This document shows positions 51,659-60,877 of a stretch of 64,000 nt of DNA, piece by piece. The position numbers and the translations under genes were made by a program. Each line of letters opens with the position of its first letter. Position 1 is the stretch's first letter. The notes under the pieces are model-generated. The model had not been told where the DNA came from, searched no databases, and saw nothing but the letters and a program-made list of their open reading frames with translations. This DNA is from Rubrivivax sp. (GTDB lineage: Bacteria > Pseudomonadota > Gammaproteobacteria > Burkholderiales > Burkholderiaceae_C). Location of the stretch: positions 163,698 through 227,697 of the forward strand of contig JAIXSE010000035.1 in NCBI GenBank assembly GCA_027484825.1, written 5' to 3'.

Positions 51659-52417
51659 CTACATCTGCTTGAATCTGGCCTGAAAGCTCTGACTGACGCG
51701 GAGCCGCTCCGGATGGTTTTTCAGATGGACAGTCATGTGACCCAGCGCGGTTCGCTCCACCCAGTCCACATGGCCAAGGTTGACGATGGTGTTGCGATGT
51801 ACTTGCCAAAACTGCAGGTCATCCAACTGCGCGGCGAGCTCTTTCAGAGACAGCCTCACCCACCAGCACCCGTTGGCCGTCACCACCTGGGTGTATTTGC
51901 TCTCTGCCCGAAAAAACAGCACGTCGCCCACGGTGATGAGCCTGAGTTGCTCGCCCTGCCCCACCTGCAACCAGCGCAGTGGCTGCACGGCAGTCGGCGA
52001 ACCATTTGCCGCTGCGGCCTGCAGTGCGCGGAGCAGGCTGCTCAAGTCGGGCGGCGCCATCGCCAGCCGCTGCTGCAGTCGCTGCACGGTCTGTGCGAGG
52101 CGGGCGGGCTGCAAGGGTTTGAGCAGATAGTCCACGGCGCCCTGCTCAAAGGCGGCGAGAGCGTGCTCGTCAAAGGCCGTCACGAAGACGATGTGCACCT
52201 GGTGGCCAATGGCGCGTGCCAACTCAATACCGTCCATACCCGGCAGCCGGACATCCACAAATGCGATGCTCGGTTGAAGTGCATTCACGAGCGCCAGACC
52301 GTCCAATCCGTCGCCGGCCTCGCCCACGATGTCCAGTTCCGGCCAGAGCCTGGCCAGGCGCTCTCGTAGATCAGCGCGCGGCAAGGCTTCATCTTCGATC
52401 AGTACGGCAGCAGGCAT
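51659..52417 (-). CDS. LytTR family response regulator
   Basis: A 252-residue regulator of the AlgR/LytR type. The receiver domain has the acidic pair in LIEDEALPRADL, the phosphorylatable Asp in AFVDVRLPGMDG and Lys in YLLKPLQPARL. The LytTR DNA-binding domain spans about 145-250 (FFRAESKYTQVVTANGCWWVRLSLKEL and FWQVHRNTIVNLGHV). It follows its LytS-like kinase gene by 4 bases. ATG 52417 is the start that gives a normal receiver. Confidence 0.94.
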   Translation of the reverse strand: MPAAVLIEDEALPRADLRERLARLWPELDIVGEAGDGLDGLALVNALQPSIAFVDVRLPGMDGIELARAIGHQVHIVFVTAFDEHALAAFEQGAVDYLLKPLQPARLAQTVQRLQQRLAMAPPDLSSLLRALQAAAANGSPTAVQPLRWLQVGQGEQLRLITVGDVLFFRAESKYTQVVTANGCWWVRLSLKELAAQLDDLQFWQVHRNTIVNLGHVDWVERTALGHMTVHLKNHPERLRVSQSFQARFKQM

Positions 52418-52421
52418 GCGT

Positions 52422-53513
52422 TCAATGGGCTTGATGCGGGGTCCAGACAATGGCGCTGACGCCACCCCGCGCATTCGAAGTCACGTCCAGGCGAGCCGCC
52501 GCACCGTACAGCAACACCAGACGCTCGCGCAGCGTGGACAACCCCAGGCCGCTGCCACCGGTATGCCCGGCGGCCGCCGCCTGCAGGCCGATGCCGGTGT
52601 CGCTGACTTCCAGCTCCAGGCCGCCGCTTGACTCCCGAACCCGCACCATCAGCTCGCCCCCACCGCGCTTGGGCTCTATGCCATGCAGTATGGCGTTCTC
52701 AACCAGGCTGCCCAACATCAACGGAGGGAATTGCGACGACGCCAGCACGTCGGGCAGCTCTAGCGTGACTCGCAGCCGCTCGCCCAGACGCATCTGCATC
52801 AGCGAGAGGTAAGCCTCGGCGAGCGCGAACTCTTTGGCCAGCGTCGACATGGGCTCGCGCATCGCCGGGAGGGCCAGTCGCAGGTAGTCGTGGAGCCGGC
52901 CCAGCATCTGATCGGCCAACCCGGCGTCATGGCGCACGAGGTACTGGATGCCGGACAGGGTGTTGTAGAGGAAATGGGGTTCGACCTGCGCCTGCAGGGC
53001 CTTCAACTCGGCCAATGCAACCTGTCGCGAAAGATCTGCGACCGCAGCGGCCTGCCGCAATTGCAATTTCTGAGCCTCGAGCTTGCGGCGCTCCCTCCAG
53101 CGAGCCGCCAAAGGGCCACAATGCAAAGCCATCGCTAGACCGACAGCCGGCAGCACCTGCGGCACCAGAACATTCAAGTCGCGCGCGCTCGCCCAAGAGA
53201 ACTCGCCCGTCAATGGCCAACCGAGCAGCGCCCCCAGCAAGGCGGCCAGCAGTAGCAATGCCAACGCCAAGGCAGTGGGACAACGGCCCCTGGTCATGGA
53301 CATGCCGGCGAGCATCCACCACCCCCCCGCATAGGCCAGCCAGCACTGCGCCGCCAAGCCCAGCGCGCGATGCACCATACCGGAATCGACCTGCCAACGA
53401 ACCAGTTCCCATGTCAGCCAGAACAAGGCGGTGGGCCACAGCAGGGTGCGGCGCGGCCGGTAATCCTGCAACAAATCTGCCCTCATCAAGGGGACTGCCA
53501 TCGGTGCAGTCAT
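52422..53513 (-). CDS. LytS-type sensor histidine kinase
   Basis: A 363-residue membrane kinase with four hydrophobic helices (residues 20-150), a short coiled coil and the His_kinase domain of the LytS family. The phosphorylated histidine is in LQAQVEPHFLYNTLSGIQYLV and the ATPase part shows LVENAILHGIEP (N box), VSDTGIGL and GSGLGLSTLRERL. There is no separate extracellular sensor domain, so the membrane region or a partner probably senses the signal. It overlaps the secreted-protein gene by 4 bases and drives the LytTR regulator downstream. Confidence 0.94.
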   Translation of the reverse strand: MTAPMAVPLMRADLLQDYRPRRTLLWPTALFWLTWELVRWQVDSGMVHRALGLAAQCWLAYAGGWWMLAGMSMTRGRCPTALALALLLLAALLGALLGWPLTGEFSWASARDLNVLVPQVLPAVGLAMALHCGPLAARWRERRKLEAQKLQLRQAAAVADLSRQVALAELKALQAQVEPHFLYNTLSGIQYLVRHDAGLADQMLGRLHDYLRLALPAMREPMSTLAKEFALAEAYLSLMQMRLGERLRVTLELPDVLASSQFPPLMLGSLVENAILHGIEPKRGGGELMVRVRESSGGLELEVSDTGIGLQAAAAGHTGGSGLGLSTLRERLVLLYGAAARLDVTSNARGGVSAIVWTPHQAH

Positions 53514-54181
53514 TCCAGGCTGAGATTGGGAGGCTGACGACGCGCCGCCAGACCGACATGGCGCTGCGCCTCGGCCTCTCTTTCGGCTGGAGAGGGAAGC
53601 GGCATCTCGATGCGACTCGTCGTCAGGGGGACATCGGGCCCCACCTCCTCAAACCGCATCGTGCTGAGCCACACCTTACCCTCGCCGACCACCATTGCAC
53701 CCATCGCAATCATGGCACCCGGGCGATTGGGCACGTCGGCCACAAGATTTACCTCGGTCCATTGGCCGATGGAAGTGGAGGCACCGGCTCCGAGCGGCAG
53801 GTCATCGGCTGTAAGGTCCTGGCGCTGAGATCCGAAAAAGCGTTCGACGTCGCTGTCTTCAATGCGAAGAAATGCGCCCGCCCAATTTTTGACATCCTCG
53901 CTGCGCACCCAGCCGCTGAAGCGCACGCGCCGACCTTCATAGCCAGACGCGTACTGGATGATTGCGCCATGCGACGTTGCATTCACCAGCCCCTCATGCG
54001 ATTGCACCGAGACGCTGCGCTGCCCCTGGAACTGCACCTGACTGTCAATGCCGATTGAATAAGCTTTGGAGGTGCTACCCGTTGAGCCTGTGGACCACCC
54101 GTTCGCCGGTGCCAAGGGCGCGGCTCCAGCCACCAACAACACGGCAGCGAGCGGAGCTGCCAGGAGAATCTTCCAATCCAT
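53510..54181 (-). CDS. secreted beta-sandwich protein coupled to LytS/LytTR genes
   Basis: A 223-residue exported protein (signal WKILLAAPLAAVLLVAGAAPLAPA). The mature part (about 35-190) looks like a jelly-roll carbohydrate-binding fold: repeated short strands, GYEGRRVRFSGWVRSEDVKNWAGAFLRI, IGQWTEVNLVADVP and GEGKVWLSTMRFEEVG. Similar stand-alone domains occur with regulators in Xanthomonas and Caulobacter relatives. It shares an ATGA overlap with the kinase gene, suggesting it is a periplasmic sensor partner. The C-terminal 30 residues are charged and unlike the domain. Confidence 0.8.
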   Translation of the reverse strand: MDWKILLAAPLAAVLLVAGAAPLAPANGWSTGSTGSTSKAYSIGIDSQVQFQGQRSVSVQSHEGLVNATSHGAIIQYASGYEGRRVRFSGWVRSEDVKNWAGAFLRIEDSDVERFFGSQRQDLTADDLPLGAGASTSIGQWTEVNLVADVPNRPGAMIAMGAMVVGEGKVWLSTMRFEEVGPDVPLTTSRIEMPLPSPAEREAEAQRHVGLAARRQPPNLSLE

Positions 54182-54341
54182 GTAACGCCTCCCCTTTTGA
54201 TGACGATGCCGTCACTATGCCTTTGCAATCCTGGCGCGCGTGCTCTGGGTGACCGAGCAAGGCCAGCGGCGATGGACCAGCCTGTAGCGCGACAAACCAG
54301 CAATCTTGCTCGCCCATGGATGCACTTGTGGGCGGGGTCCG

Positions 54342-55703
54342 TCAGGGTTGAGGCCGCTGCGCCAGCAGTCGCTTGCGCACCGCATAGATGTTGTTGCGCA
54401 GGGCATAAAGCTCCTCCGCGTACGACAGTGGCACGGCGATGCGGTGCGTGACGCGGTCCAGTTCGTCCAGTTCATCGAGCAGGGCCTCGCGCTCGCCCAT
54501 GCCGGCCTCCAGCTTGGCTTCCACCTCGCGCAGCCGCGCATACCAGCGGAACACACGCGAGCGGACGCGGAAAGTGTAGAGCGGCGGCACCACGCGGGAG
54601 AGCGGCAGCATCAGCACCAGCAAGCCGCCCACCACCAGCCACATGCGCTCCAGCAGATTGCCGGCCCAGAACGGGAGATAACGCGCCCAGGCGGGCGGTG
54701 TGCCGTTGATGGCGCGGTCGCCTTCGGGACTCACCGGCAGTTCGCTGGTGCGGGTGTTGGGGAAGTCGCGGGCAGCGTTGAACCAGCCCGCTGCGCTGTG
54801 CTGGCTCTGGGCCGCCTGGGCGAAGAGCTGGCGCAAGGCCGGGTGCGTCTGCTCGCGCGAGAGCAGCGAGGTGGTGGTGGCCAGCAGGGGCACGTCATGC
54901 GGCGGCAGATCGCCCGCCAGGTCCACCACGCCACGCGGCAGGGTGACGGTGGAGAGGAAGGGCAAGTGGCGGGAGTAGGCCTCGTTCTGCTCGAAAGGCA
55001 TCAGGGCGATGGTGGGGTCGCGGAGCAGCGTCCGGATCAGGTCGGCCTGCGGGGCGGAGATCAGCACCGCGGCGTCCAGTCGGCCTCGACGCAGCGCGGC
55101 GCCCGCCGCATCCGGCGGCAGATTGGACAGCCGCAGGTCGGACGGCTTGAGCTGGTTGAGGGCCAGCAGCTTTTCCGCGATTTGCGGCACACCGCTGCCG
55201 TCCTGGTCCACGTTGACGCGCAGGCCTCGCAGCTGGGTCAAGCGCTGCAGTTCGCCCCCGGGCTGGCGGCGGGCAATGGGGAGGTCCCGGCGATAGAAGA
55301 CCCAGACCGGCTCGAAGAACAGGCTGCCCAGGGAGACGATGCCCGCTTCAGTGTCGGCCACCGGGTCGGCCATGCCGCCGCGGACGAATCCGACATCGGC
55401 AGTGCCGGCCCGCAGATGGGACAGGTCGTCCTGGGCGCCTTCGCTGGGGATCTGCTGGACCTGGATGCCTTCACGGGCCAGCGCCTTGGCATAGCCGTCC
55501 CCAAAGGCCGCATAGGCGCTGCCGGCGGGGCCGGTGGCCAGACGGACCTGGCGAGGCGGTTGCGGGTCCAGCCACCAGTACGCGGCGATCAGCAGGCCGC
55601 CGCCCAGCAGCAGCAGCGGGCCGATGGAGACCAGCATGTCGCGGATGGTCTGCAGGAGCAGACGCAAGCGGCGGGTGGCGTTCCATTGCTGGATGGGGGT
55701 CAT
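54342..55703 (-). CDS. TAXI family TRAP-type solute-binding protein, membrane-anchored
   Basis: A 453-residue protein. It has an N-terminal membrane helix (SIGPLLLLGGGLLIAAYWWL), a TAXI periplasmic binding domain (VRLATGPAGSAYAAFGDGYAKALAREG, RAGTADVGFVRGGMAD and RGLRVNVDQDGSGVPQIAEKLL), a second membrane helix (about 358-378) and a C-terminal cytoplasmic coiled coil. Usual TAXI receptors are free periplasmic proteins that feed a TRAP permease. None is present here, so a sensing or scaffold role is possible. It is transcribed on the same strand as the upstream secreted-protein operon but 160 bases away. Confidence 0.86.
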   Translation of the reverse strand: MTPIQQWNATRRLRLLLQTIRDMLVSIGPLLLLGGGLLIAAYWWLDPQPPRQVRLATGPAGSAYAAFGDGYAKALAREGIQVQQIPSEGAQDDLSHLRAGTADVGFVRGGMADPVADTEAGIVSLGSLFFEPVWVFYRRDLPIARRQPGGELQRLTQLRGLRVNVDQDGSGVPQIAEKLLALNQLKPSDLRLSNLPPDAAGAALRRGRLDAAVLISAPQADLIRTLLRDPTIALMPFEQNEAYSRHLPFLSTVTLPRGVVDLAGDLPPHDVPLLATTTSLLSREQTHPALRQLFAQAAQSQHSAAGWFNAARDFPNTRTSELPVSPEGDRAINGTPPAWARYLPFWAGNLLERMWLVVGGLLVLMLPLSRVVPPLYTFRVRSRVFRWYARLREVEAKLEAGMGEREALLDELDELDRVTHRIAVPLSYAEELYALRNNIYAVRKRLLAQRPQP

Positions 55704-55886
55704 GGAGAAGGGTCCTGCGTGTGGGGCGGTTGCGCTGCAAAGGGCGCGCGCGCATGGCCGAGCTCAATACGGGAGCTTGAACGGGGCATGGTATTCGAGG
55801 GGTAGACCCATGCTGGAGAGCCATGAAGATTCGTTACGATCCTCACACACAGACGTCTCTGACAGGTCCTCGCGCCGACATCCCGC

Positions 55887-56381
55887 ATGCACAGCAATCC
55901 CTACAACCCGCCAAGCACTGACGTTCAAACTGAGCCGAACCAAGCGCCCCCCCGCCCCATTGCGGTTTGGCTGATCCAGATTGTTCTGGCGATCTGGGTG
56001 GTGATCTGGGTGTTCGGGATCTTGCGATCCGTTATGGCGGGTGAGGCGCTGGCGCTCGCGAAACAGAACCCCATAGTTTTTGCAGTTGGGACCGCTTGGC
56101 GAGTGGCCCTCATCGCCGTCGTGATCTTCATGATCCATCGTCTTCACCGGCGGCTGCGGTTCTCGCGCTGGATTGGCCCCGTGGTGATCGCTTTGATCGC
56201 AATCGTCACCCTTGCCAAAGGGGATACCACTCACTATGCCAATGAAGCTGAGCGCGCTGGCGGCACTGTCTTTCGCATGTTGTTTGCGCCGCTCCTGTTC
56301 GCTTGGTGGGGATATGCGAGCTGCTTCTCCCAAAAAGCCAGGCGCTACTTTGCCTTGGGGCGCAAGGGGCACGAGGCCTGA
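55887..56381 (+). CDS. small membrane protein of unknown function
   Basis: A 164-residue protein with four hydrophobic helices (about 26-48, 62-82, 95-113 and 130-146) after a Pro/Asn-rich N-terminus (YNPPSTDVQTEPNQAPP). It resembles DUF4149/DUF1634-like small membrane proteins in layout only; no family is recognised. Codon use is a little less GC-rich than in neighbours. It converges on the helix-hairpin-helix gene and shows no operon partner. Confidence 0.75.
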   Translation: MHSNPYNPPSTDVQTEPNQAPPRPIAVWLIQIVLAIWVVIWVFGILRSVMAGEALALAKQNPIVFAVGTAWRVALIAVVIFMIHRLHRRLRFSRWIGPVVIALIAIVTLAKGDTTHYANEAERAGGTVFRMLFAPLLFAWWGYASCFSQKARRYFALGRKGHEA

Positions 56382-56471
56382 GCCTTCCATCGAGCAGAGA
56401 CCCCTACTGCCCGGGCGTCCAGCTGTGCACGTCCTTGCCGTTCTTCCGCAGCAGCGCCGAGCGCTTCGGGC

Positions 56472-56765
56472 TCACCCCGCCCGCCCCATTAATCGCTTCC
56501 TCTGCTCGGTGAAATCCCACCACGCCTTGGCCGCCCCGCCATTCATGAAGGCCACCGCCGACATGAACACATCCAGCGTGCAAGGGTCGTGACGCACACC
56601 CGTCACTTCGCAGAGCTGCATGAACAGGGTGAGCGGGTCCGCCCCCACCAGTTGCTCCGGGGCCCGGATGCCCAGCCGCTGCAAATCCTTCGCCGTCGCC
56701 GGCCCCACATTGGGCAGGTCCGTCAGGACCCGGATCCGTTCGCGGTCCACCTTGTCCGGACTCAT
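56472..56765 (-). CDS. helix-hairpin-helix (pathogenicity locus Cdd1-like) protein
   Basis: A 97-residue protein. VLTDLPNVGPATAKDLQRLGIRAPEQLVGADPLTLFMQLCEVTGVRHDPCTLDVFMSAV is a helix-hairpin-helix pair of the Cdd1 family, found with DNA-binding or nuclease-related functions. The C-terminal AWWDFTEQRK block is conserved in the family. ATG 56765 has GAGGAG 6 bases upstream, which decides the start; an upstream in-frame ATG at 56804 lacks one. The function is unknown. Confidence 0.88.
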   Translation of the reverse strand: MSPDKVDRERIRVLTDLPNVGPATAKDLQRLGIRAPEQLVGADPLTLFMQLCEVTGVRHDPCTLDVFMSAVAFMNGGAAKAWWDFTEQRKRLMGRAG

Positions 56766-57098
56766 GCTGCTCTCCTCATCGTGCTCCCTTCGTGACGTCC
56801 GCAATGAGGGCGCACGCTGGTTGCCTCATTGAACGCTCGCCTGACTCCGCCCCTGGGTGGGACAGCGCCATCGTAGGCGGACATTCGCTCCCAAGCCGCC
56901 CTGGGCGGCTGTCGTAGCCACAAGGTGTCTAAGAGGTTTCCCCAATGTCACGGGGCCGGTCACGAGCGCCAGACCCGTCGCCCAGTCGCCCGGCGCCGCA
57001 CCAGTGCGCCCAGACACGACCCAATCTAAGGGGTGCCTAAGGACACCCGGCGCCCAACGCTTCTAGACTCGGCGTTTTCCACCCGTCCGCTTCATCTC

Positions 57099-60000
57099 AT
57101 GAGATTCAAACTCGCAGGCGCCGCACTGGCGCTGATGATGGCTTTCCCCGCGGTCCAGGCACAGAGCCCTGTGCCGACCCTGGGCCCGGTGAGCCAGCCC
57201 CTGTGGCTGCGTCAATCCAGCATCTCCCCGGACGGGCGACAGATCGCCTTCACCTTCCAGGGCAGTCTGTTCATCGTACCCACCGCCGGCGGCACCGCCC
57301 GTCTGCTGGTCTCCAACGGCAAACACAATTCGGCACCGGTCTGGTCCCCGGACGGCAAGCTGCTGGCCTATGCCGCCAATGTCTACGGCAATGACGACGT
57401 GTTTGTCGTCTCCGCCGACGGGGGCCCGTCCCGCCGCCTCACTTTCAATTCCGTCCCCGAAACCCCCATCGCCTTCACCCCCGATGGCAAGTCGGTCCTG
57501 TTCTCGGCCCAGCGCCAGGATGGCCGCCTGAACCTGGGCTTCCCCTCCCCCGCCCTCAGCGAGACCTATCAGGTCAGCATCGACGGCGGTCGGCGCCCGC
57601 AGCAACTCTTCAGCGAGCCCGCCCTGGCCGGCCGCTACAACAAGGCCGGCAGCCTGCTGGTCTATGAAGACTGGAAGGGCTATGAGAACGCCTTCCGCAA
57701 GCATCACATCTCCCCCGTGGCCCGCGACATCTGGGTGTGGGACGCCAAGACCGGCCAGCATCGCAAGCTGACCAGCAGCGGCGGCGAAAACCGCAACCCG
57801 GTCTGGTCAGCCGACGAGTCCAGCATCTACTACCTCAGCGAGCAAAGCGGCTCGATGAACGTCTGGAAGATGCCGCTGGACAATCCGTCCGCCACGCGCC
57901 AGATCACCCGTTTCACCCAGAACCCGGTGCGCTTCCTGTCGGTGGCAGCGGACGGCACGCTGTCCTACGGCTATGACGGCGAGCTCTACACCCAGGCCGG
58001 GGACGATGCACAGCCGCGCAAGGTGGGCGTGACCATCGCCGCTGACGCCTTGGTGCCCACCGTGGAGAACCTCAAGCTGACCGAAGGCGCCACCGACATG
58101 GCGGTGAGCCCCGATGGCAGCGAGGTGGCCGTGGTGGTGCGCGGCCAGGTGTTCGTCACCTCCGCGGAATTCGGCAACACCCGCCGCATCACCGACGGCC
58201 CGGGCCAGAAGCGCTCGGTCAGCTTCAGCCCGGACGGCCGCAAGCTGCTGTATGCCTGCGAGCAAAACGGCCAGTGGAGCCTGTGCGAGACCGCCCTGGT
58301 CGGCGACAAGAAGGCTGTGCCCAGCTTCTTCAACGCCCCGCGCGTAGCGACCAAGGTGCTGCTCAAGAACGACCACCAGAACTTCCAGCCGCGCTATTCC
58401 CCGGACGGCAAGCAGGTGGCCTATCTGCAGGACCGCGCCGCGCTGCATGTGCTGGACATCGCCACCGGCAAGACCCGCGAGGTGATGTCGGCCGAGAACA
58501 CCTATTCCTACGAGGACGGCGACCAGTGGTTCGACTGGGCCCCGGACGGCAAGAGCCTGCTGGTGCAATTCGTGGACCGCAACCGCTGGGGCCAGGAAGT
58601 GGGCGTGGTGCCAGCCGACGGCTCCGGCAAGCTGGTCAACCTGACGCACAGCGGCTATGACGACATGCATCCGCTGTTTGCCCGCCAGGGGCAGATGATG
58701 GTGTGGGTCTCCGACCGCCAGGGCCTGCATGGCAGCGGCGGCGGCGCCCGCGTGGATGCGGACATCTTCGGCATGTTCCTCACCCGCGCCGCGTTTGACC
58801 GCTACAACCTGGACAAGGCCGAATTCGCGCAGCTCAAGAAGCGCGAGGACGAGGATAAGAAGTCGGACGACAAGGACGACGAGGCCAAGGGCAAGGACGG
58901 CAAGGACGGCAAGGCCTCGGACAAGAAGGACGACAAAAAGGACGAGAAGAAAGACGACAAGAAGTCCGACGCCAAGCAGCCGCCCGCCAAGCCGGTCGTC
59001 ATCGAGACGGAAGGCCTGGAGGACCGTGTGGCGCGCCTGACCACCGCGTCCGGCGACATCCGTGACTTCGCCGTCACCCCGGACGGCGAGCAGCTGTTCT
59101 ACGTACTCAAGGACGGAGACGGCTACGAGCTGTGGCACACCCGACTGCGCGACAAGGAAAGCCAGCGCGTGAGTGAGCTGCCCGGAGGGCGCATCGAATC
59201 CGTGGCGCTTTGGCTGGACGCCAAGGGCGCCAACGGCTTTGTGATGGCCGGTGGCCGCGTGCAGAAGTTCAAGGTGCCCGAAGGCTCCGGCAAGGGAGAG
59301 ATCCGCACCGAGCCGGTGAAGTTCACCGCCGAACTGCGCATCGACCGCGCCGCCGAACGCGCCCAGATGTTCGACCACGCCTGGCGCCAGACGCAGGAAA
59401 AGCTCTACGTCTCCGACATGGGCGGCGTGGACTGGCGCTACTACCGCAAGGTCTATGAGCGGCAACTGCCCTATGTGGCTGATGGCACCGACTTCGCCGA
59501 GCTCCTCAGCGAAATGCTGGGCGAGCTGAACGTCTCCCACACCGGCAGCGGTTACCGTCCCGCGCCGAGCGGCGATGCCACGGCCTCGCTGGGTCTCTTC
59601 TACGACCAGGCCTGGCAAGGCGCCGGCATCAAGGTCACCGAGGTGATGGAAGGCGGCCCGCTGGACACCGCCGGCAGCAAGCTCAAGGCTGGCATGGTGA
59701 TCGAGGCCATCGACGGCGAGACCCTTGCCGCCGGTGCCGAGTTCGATTCGCTGCTGAACCTCAAGGCTGGCAAGCAGGTGGTGCTGTCGGTGCTGGACCC
59801 GGCCACGGGTCAGCGCTTCGAGCAGACGCTCAAGGCCATCAGCATCGGCGCGGAACGCGAGCTGCTCTACAAGCGCTGGGTGCGCCGCGAGCGCGCGCTG
59901 GTGGACAAGCTCTCCGGCGGCCGCCTGGGCTATGTGCATGTGCGCGGCATGAATGACGGCAGCTACCGCCAGACCTATTCCGACGCCCTGGGCCGCTCCA

Positions 60001-60467
60001 GTGGCAAGGAAGCGCTGATCGTGGACACCCGCTTCAACGGCGGCGGCAACCTGCATGACGAGCTGGCCACCCTGCTGTCGGGCAAGAAGTACCTGGAGTT
60101 CCTGCCGCGCGGTCAGAGCCTGGGCTGGGAGCCGACCTCCAAGTGGGTCAAGCCCTCGGCGGTGCTGATCAGCGAAAGCAACTACTCCGACGCTCACCTG
60201 TTCCCGTGGACCTACAAGCACCTGGGCATCGGCAAGCTGATCGGCATGCCGGTGGCGGGCACGGGCACGGCGGTGTGGTGGGAGACCATGCAGGACGGCG
60301 CCACCTACTTCGGCATTCCGCAGGTGGGCTTCCGCGCGCAGAACGGCGACTTCATGGAACGTGCGCTGATCACGCCGGACATCGTGGTGCCCAACGACAA
60401 GGCCCGCCTGGACAAGGGTGAGGACCAGCAACTCGAAGCGGCGGTCAAGTCGCTGCTGGGGAAGTGA
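57099..60467 (+). CDS. tricorn-type S41 serine protease
   Basis: A 1122-residue protease with a Sec signal (GAALALMMAFPAVQAQ). Two WD40-like PD40 beta-propellers come first (ISPDGRQIAFTFQGSLFIVP; WSPDGKLLAYAANVYGNDDVFVV; later FSPDGRKLLYACEQNG and YSPDGKQVAYLQDRAALHVLD). A Lys/Asp-rich insert (about residues 585-625) follows, then a helical domain, a PDZ (about 830-910) and the S41 core with nucleophile Ser1030 in NYSDAHLFPW and the GGG-N oxyanion region (RFNGGGNLHDELATL). It degrades peptides, probably in the periplasm. ATG 57099 starts the signal peptide; the frame extends 22 codons further upstream. It ends with a strong terminator. Confidence 0.95.
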   Translation: MRFKLAGAALALMMAFPAVQAQSPVPTLGPVSQPLWLRQSSISPDGRQIAFTFQGSLFIVPTAGGTARLLVSNGKHNSAPVWSPDGKLLAYAANVYGNDDVFVVSADGGPSRRLTFNSVPETPIAFTPDGKSVLFSAQRQDGRLNLGFPSPALSETYQVSIDGGRRPQQLFSEPALAGRYNKAGSLLVYEDWKGYENAFRKHHISPVARDIWVWDAKTGQHRKLTSSGGENRNPVWSADESSIYYLSEQSGSMNVWKMPLDNPSATRQITRFTQNPVRFLSVAADGTLSYGYDGELYTQAGDDAQPRKVGVTIAADALVPTVENLKLTEGATDMAVSPDGSEVAVVVRGQVFVTSAEFGNTRRITDGPGQKRSVSFSPDGRKLLYACEQNGQWSLCETALVGDKKAVPSFFNAPRVATKVLLKNDHQNFQPRYSPDGKQVAYLQDRAALHVLDIATGKTREVMSAENTYSYEDGDQWFDWAPDGKSLLVQFVDRNRWGQEVGVVPADGSGKLVNLTHSGYDDMHPLFARQGQMMVWVSDRQGLHGSGGGARVDADIFGMFLTRAAFDRYNLDKAEFAQLKKREDEDKKSDDKDDEAKGKDGKDGKASDKKDDKKDEKKDDKKSDAKQPPAKPVVIETEGLEDRVARLTTASGDIRDFAVTPDGEQLFYVLKDGDGYELWHTRLRDKESQRVSELPGGRIESVALWLDAKGANGFVMAGGRVQKFKVPEGSGKGEIRTEPVKFTAELRIDRAAERAQMFDHAWRQTQEKLYVSDMGGVDWRYYRKVYERQLPYVADGTDFAELLSEMLGELNVSHTGSGYRPAPSGDATASLGLFYDQAWQGAGIKVTEVMEGGPLDTAGSKLKAGMVIEAIDGETLAAGAEFDSLLNLKAGKQVVLSVLDPATGQRFEQTLKAISIGAERELLYKRWVRRERALVDKLSGGRLGYVHVRGMNDGSYRQTYSDALGRSSGKEALIVDTRFNGGGNLHDELATLLSGKKYLEFLPRGQSLGWEPTSKWVKPSAVLISESNYSDAHLFPWTYKHLGIGKLIGMPVAGTGTAVWWETMQDGATYFGIPQVGFRAQNGDFMERALITPDIVVPNDKARLDKGEDQQLEAAVKSLLGK

Positions 60468-60522
60468 TGCGCCGCTGATCGTCTGGCGATGCACAGGCCA
60501 CCGCAGGGTGGCCTGAATGGCA

Positions 60523-60561
60523 CAAGGGGTCGGCCCGTCTGGGTCCGACCCCTTGTCTTTT
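60523..60561 (+). terminator. rho-independent terminator of the tricorn-type protease
   Basis: CAAGGGGTCGG pairs perfectly with CCGACCCCTTG across an 11-base loop and is followed by TCTTTT. It lies about 55 bases after the stop. It may also serve the convergent small gene that ends at 60590. Confidence 0.85.
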
Positions 60562-60589
60562 GGGTGGGCGCCGGGGCGCCGCGGCCGCG

Positions 60590-60742
60590 TCAGCCGGCCT
60601 TGTTCTTCAGCTTGCCCTTGGGCAGCACGGACGTCATGGGAGCGATCGGACGGTCGGAGACCGAGGACGACTCCTTCACCGGCCCGGTGTCCTTCTTGGG
60701 CTTTTTGCTGGACTTGTCATTGCGTTGTACGCCTTTGGGCAT
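60590..60742 (-). CDS. 50-residue basic protein
   Basis: A short gene encoding MPKGVQRNDKSSKKPKKDTG and 30 further residues ending PKGKLKNKAG. It has no cysteines, many Lys/Ser/Pro and no hydrophobic segment, so it is probably disordered or nucleic-acid binding. AAGGAG lies exactly 5 bases before ATG 60742, a strong ribosome-binding site. Small Lys-rich proteins of this style occur widely in Burkholderiales. It is divergent from the TPP riboswitch and receptor gene. Confidence 0.78.
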   Translation of the reverse strand: MPKGVQRNDKSSKKPKKDTGPVKESSSVSDRPIAPMTSVLPKGKLKNKAG

Positions 60743-60877
60743 GGTGGCTCCTTCTCGATCAGCCAAATCTATGGGGTGCACTCTACTACCGACGCCGCCC
60801 CGCCACCGTCGTGGACGGACAACGGAGCGGTCGCACCGGTCGGTAGAATGCGCCGGGTCGGTGGCGATGCTGCCGAC

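Noticed and set aside
57807..60494. 895-codon open frame antisense to the tricorn-type protease
   Set aside because: It mirrors the high-GC codon pattern of the true gene; the protein has no recognisable domain while the sense strand has signal peptide, propellers, PDZ and S41 motifs.
60523..60561. Considered the 11-bp inverted repeat as a mobile repeat element
   Set aside because: Position right after a stop and the following TCTTTT make a terminator the simpler reading.
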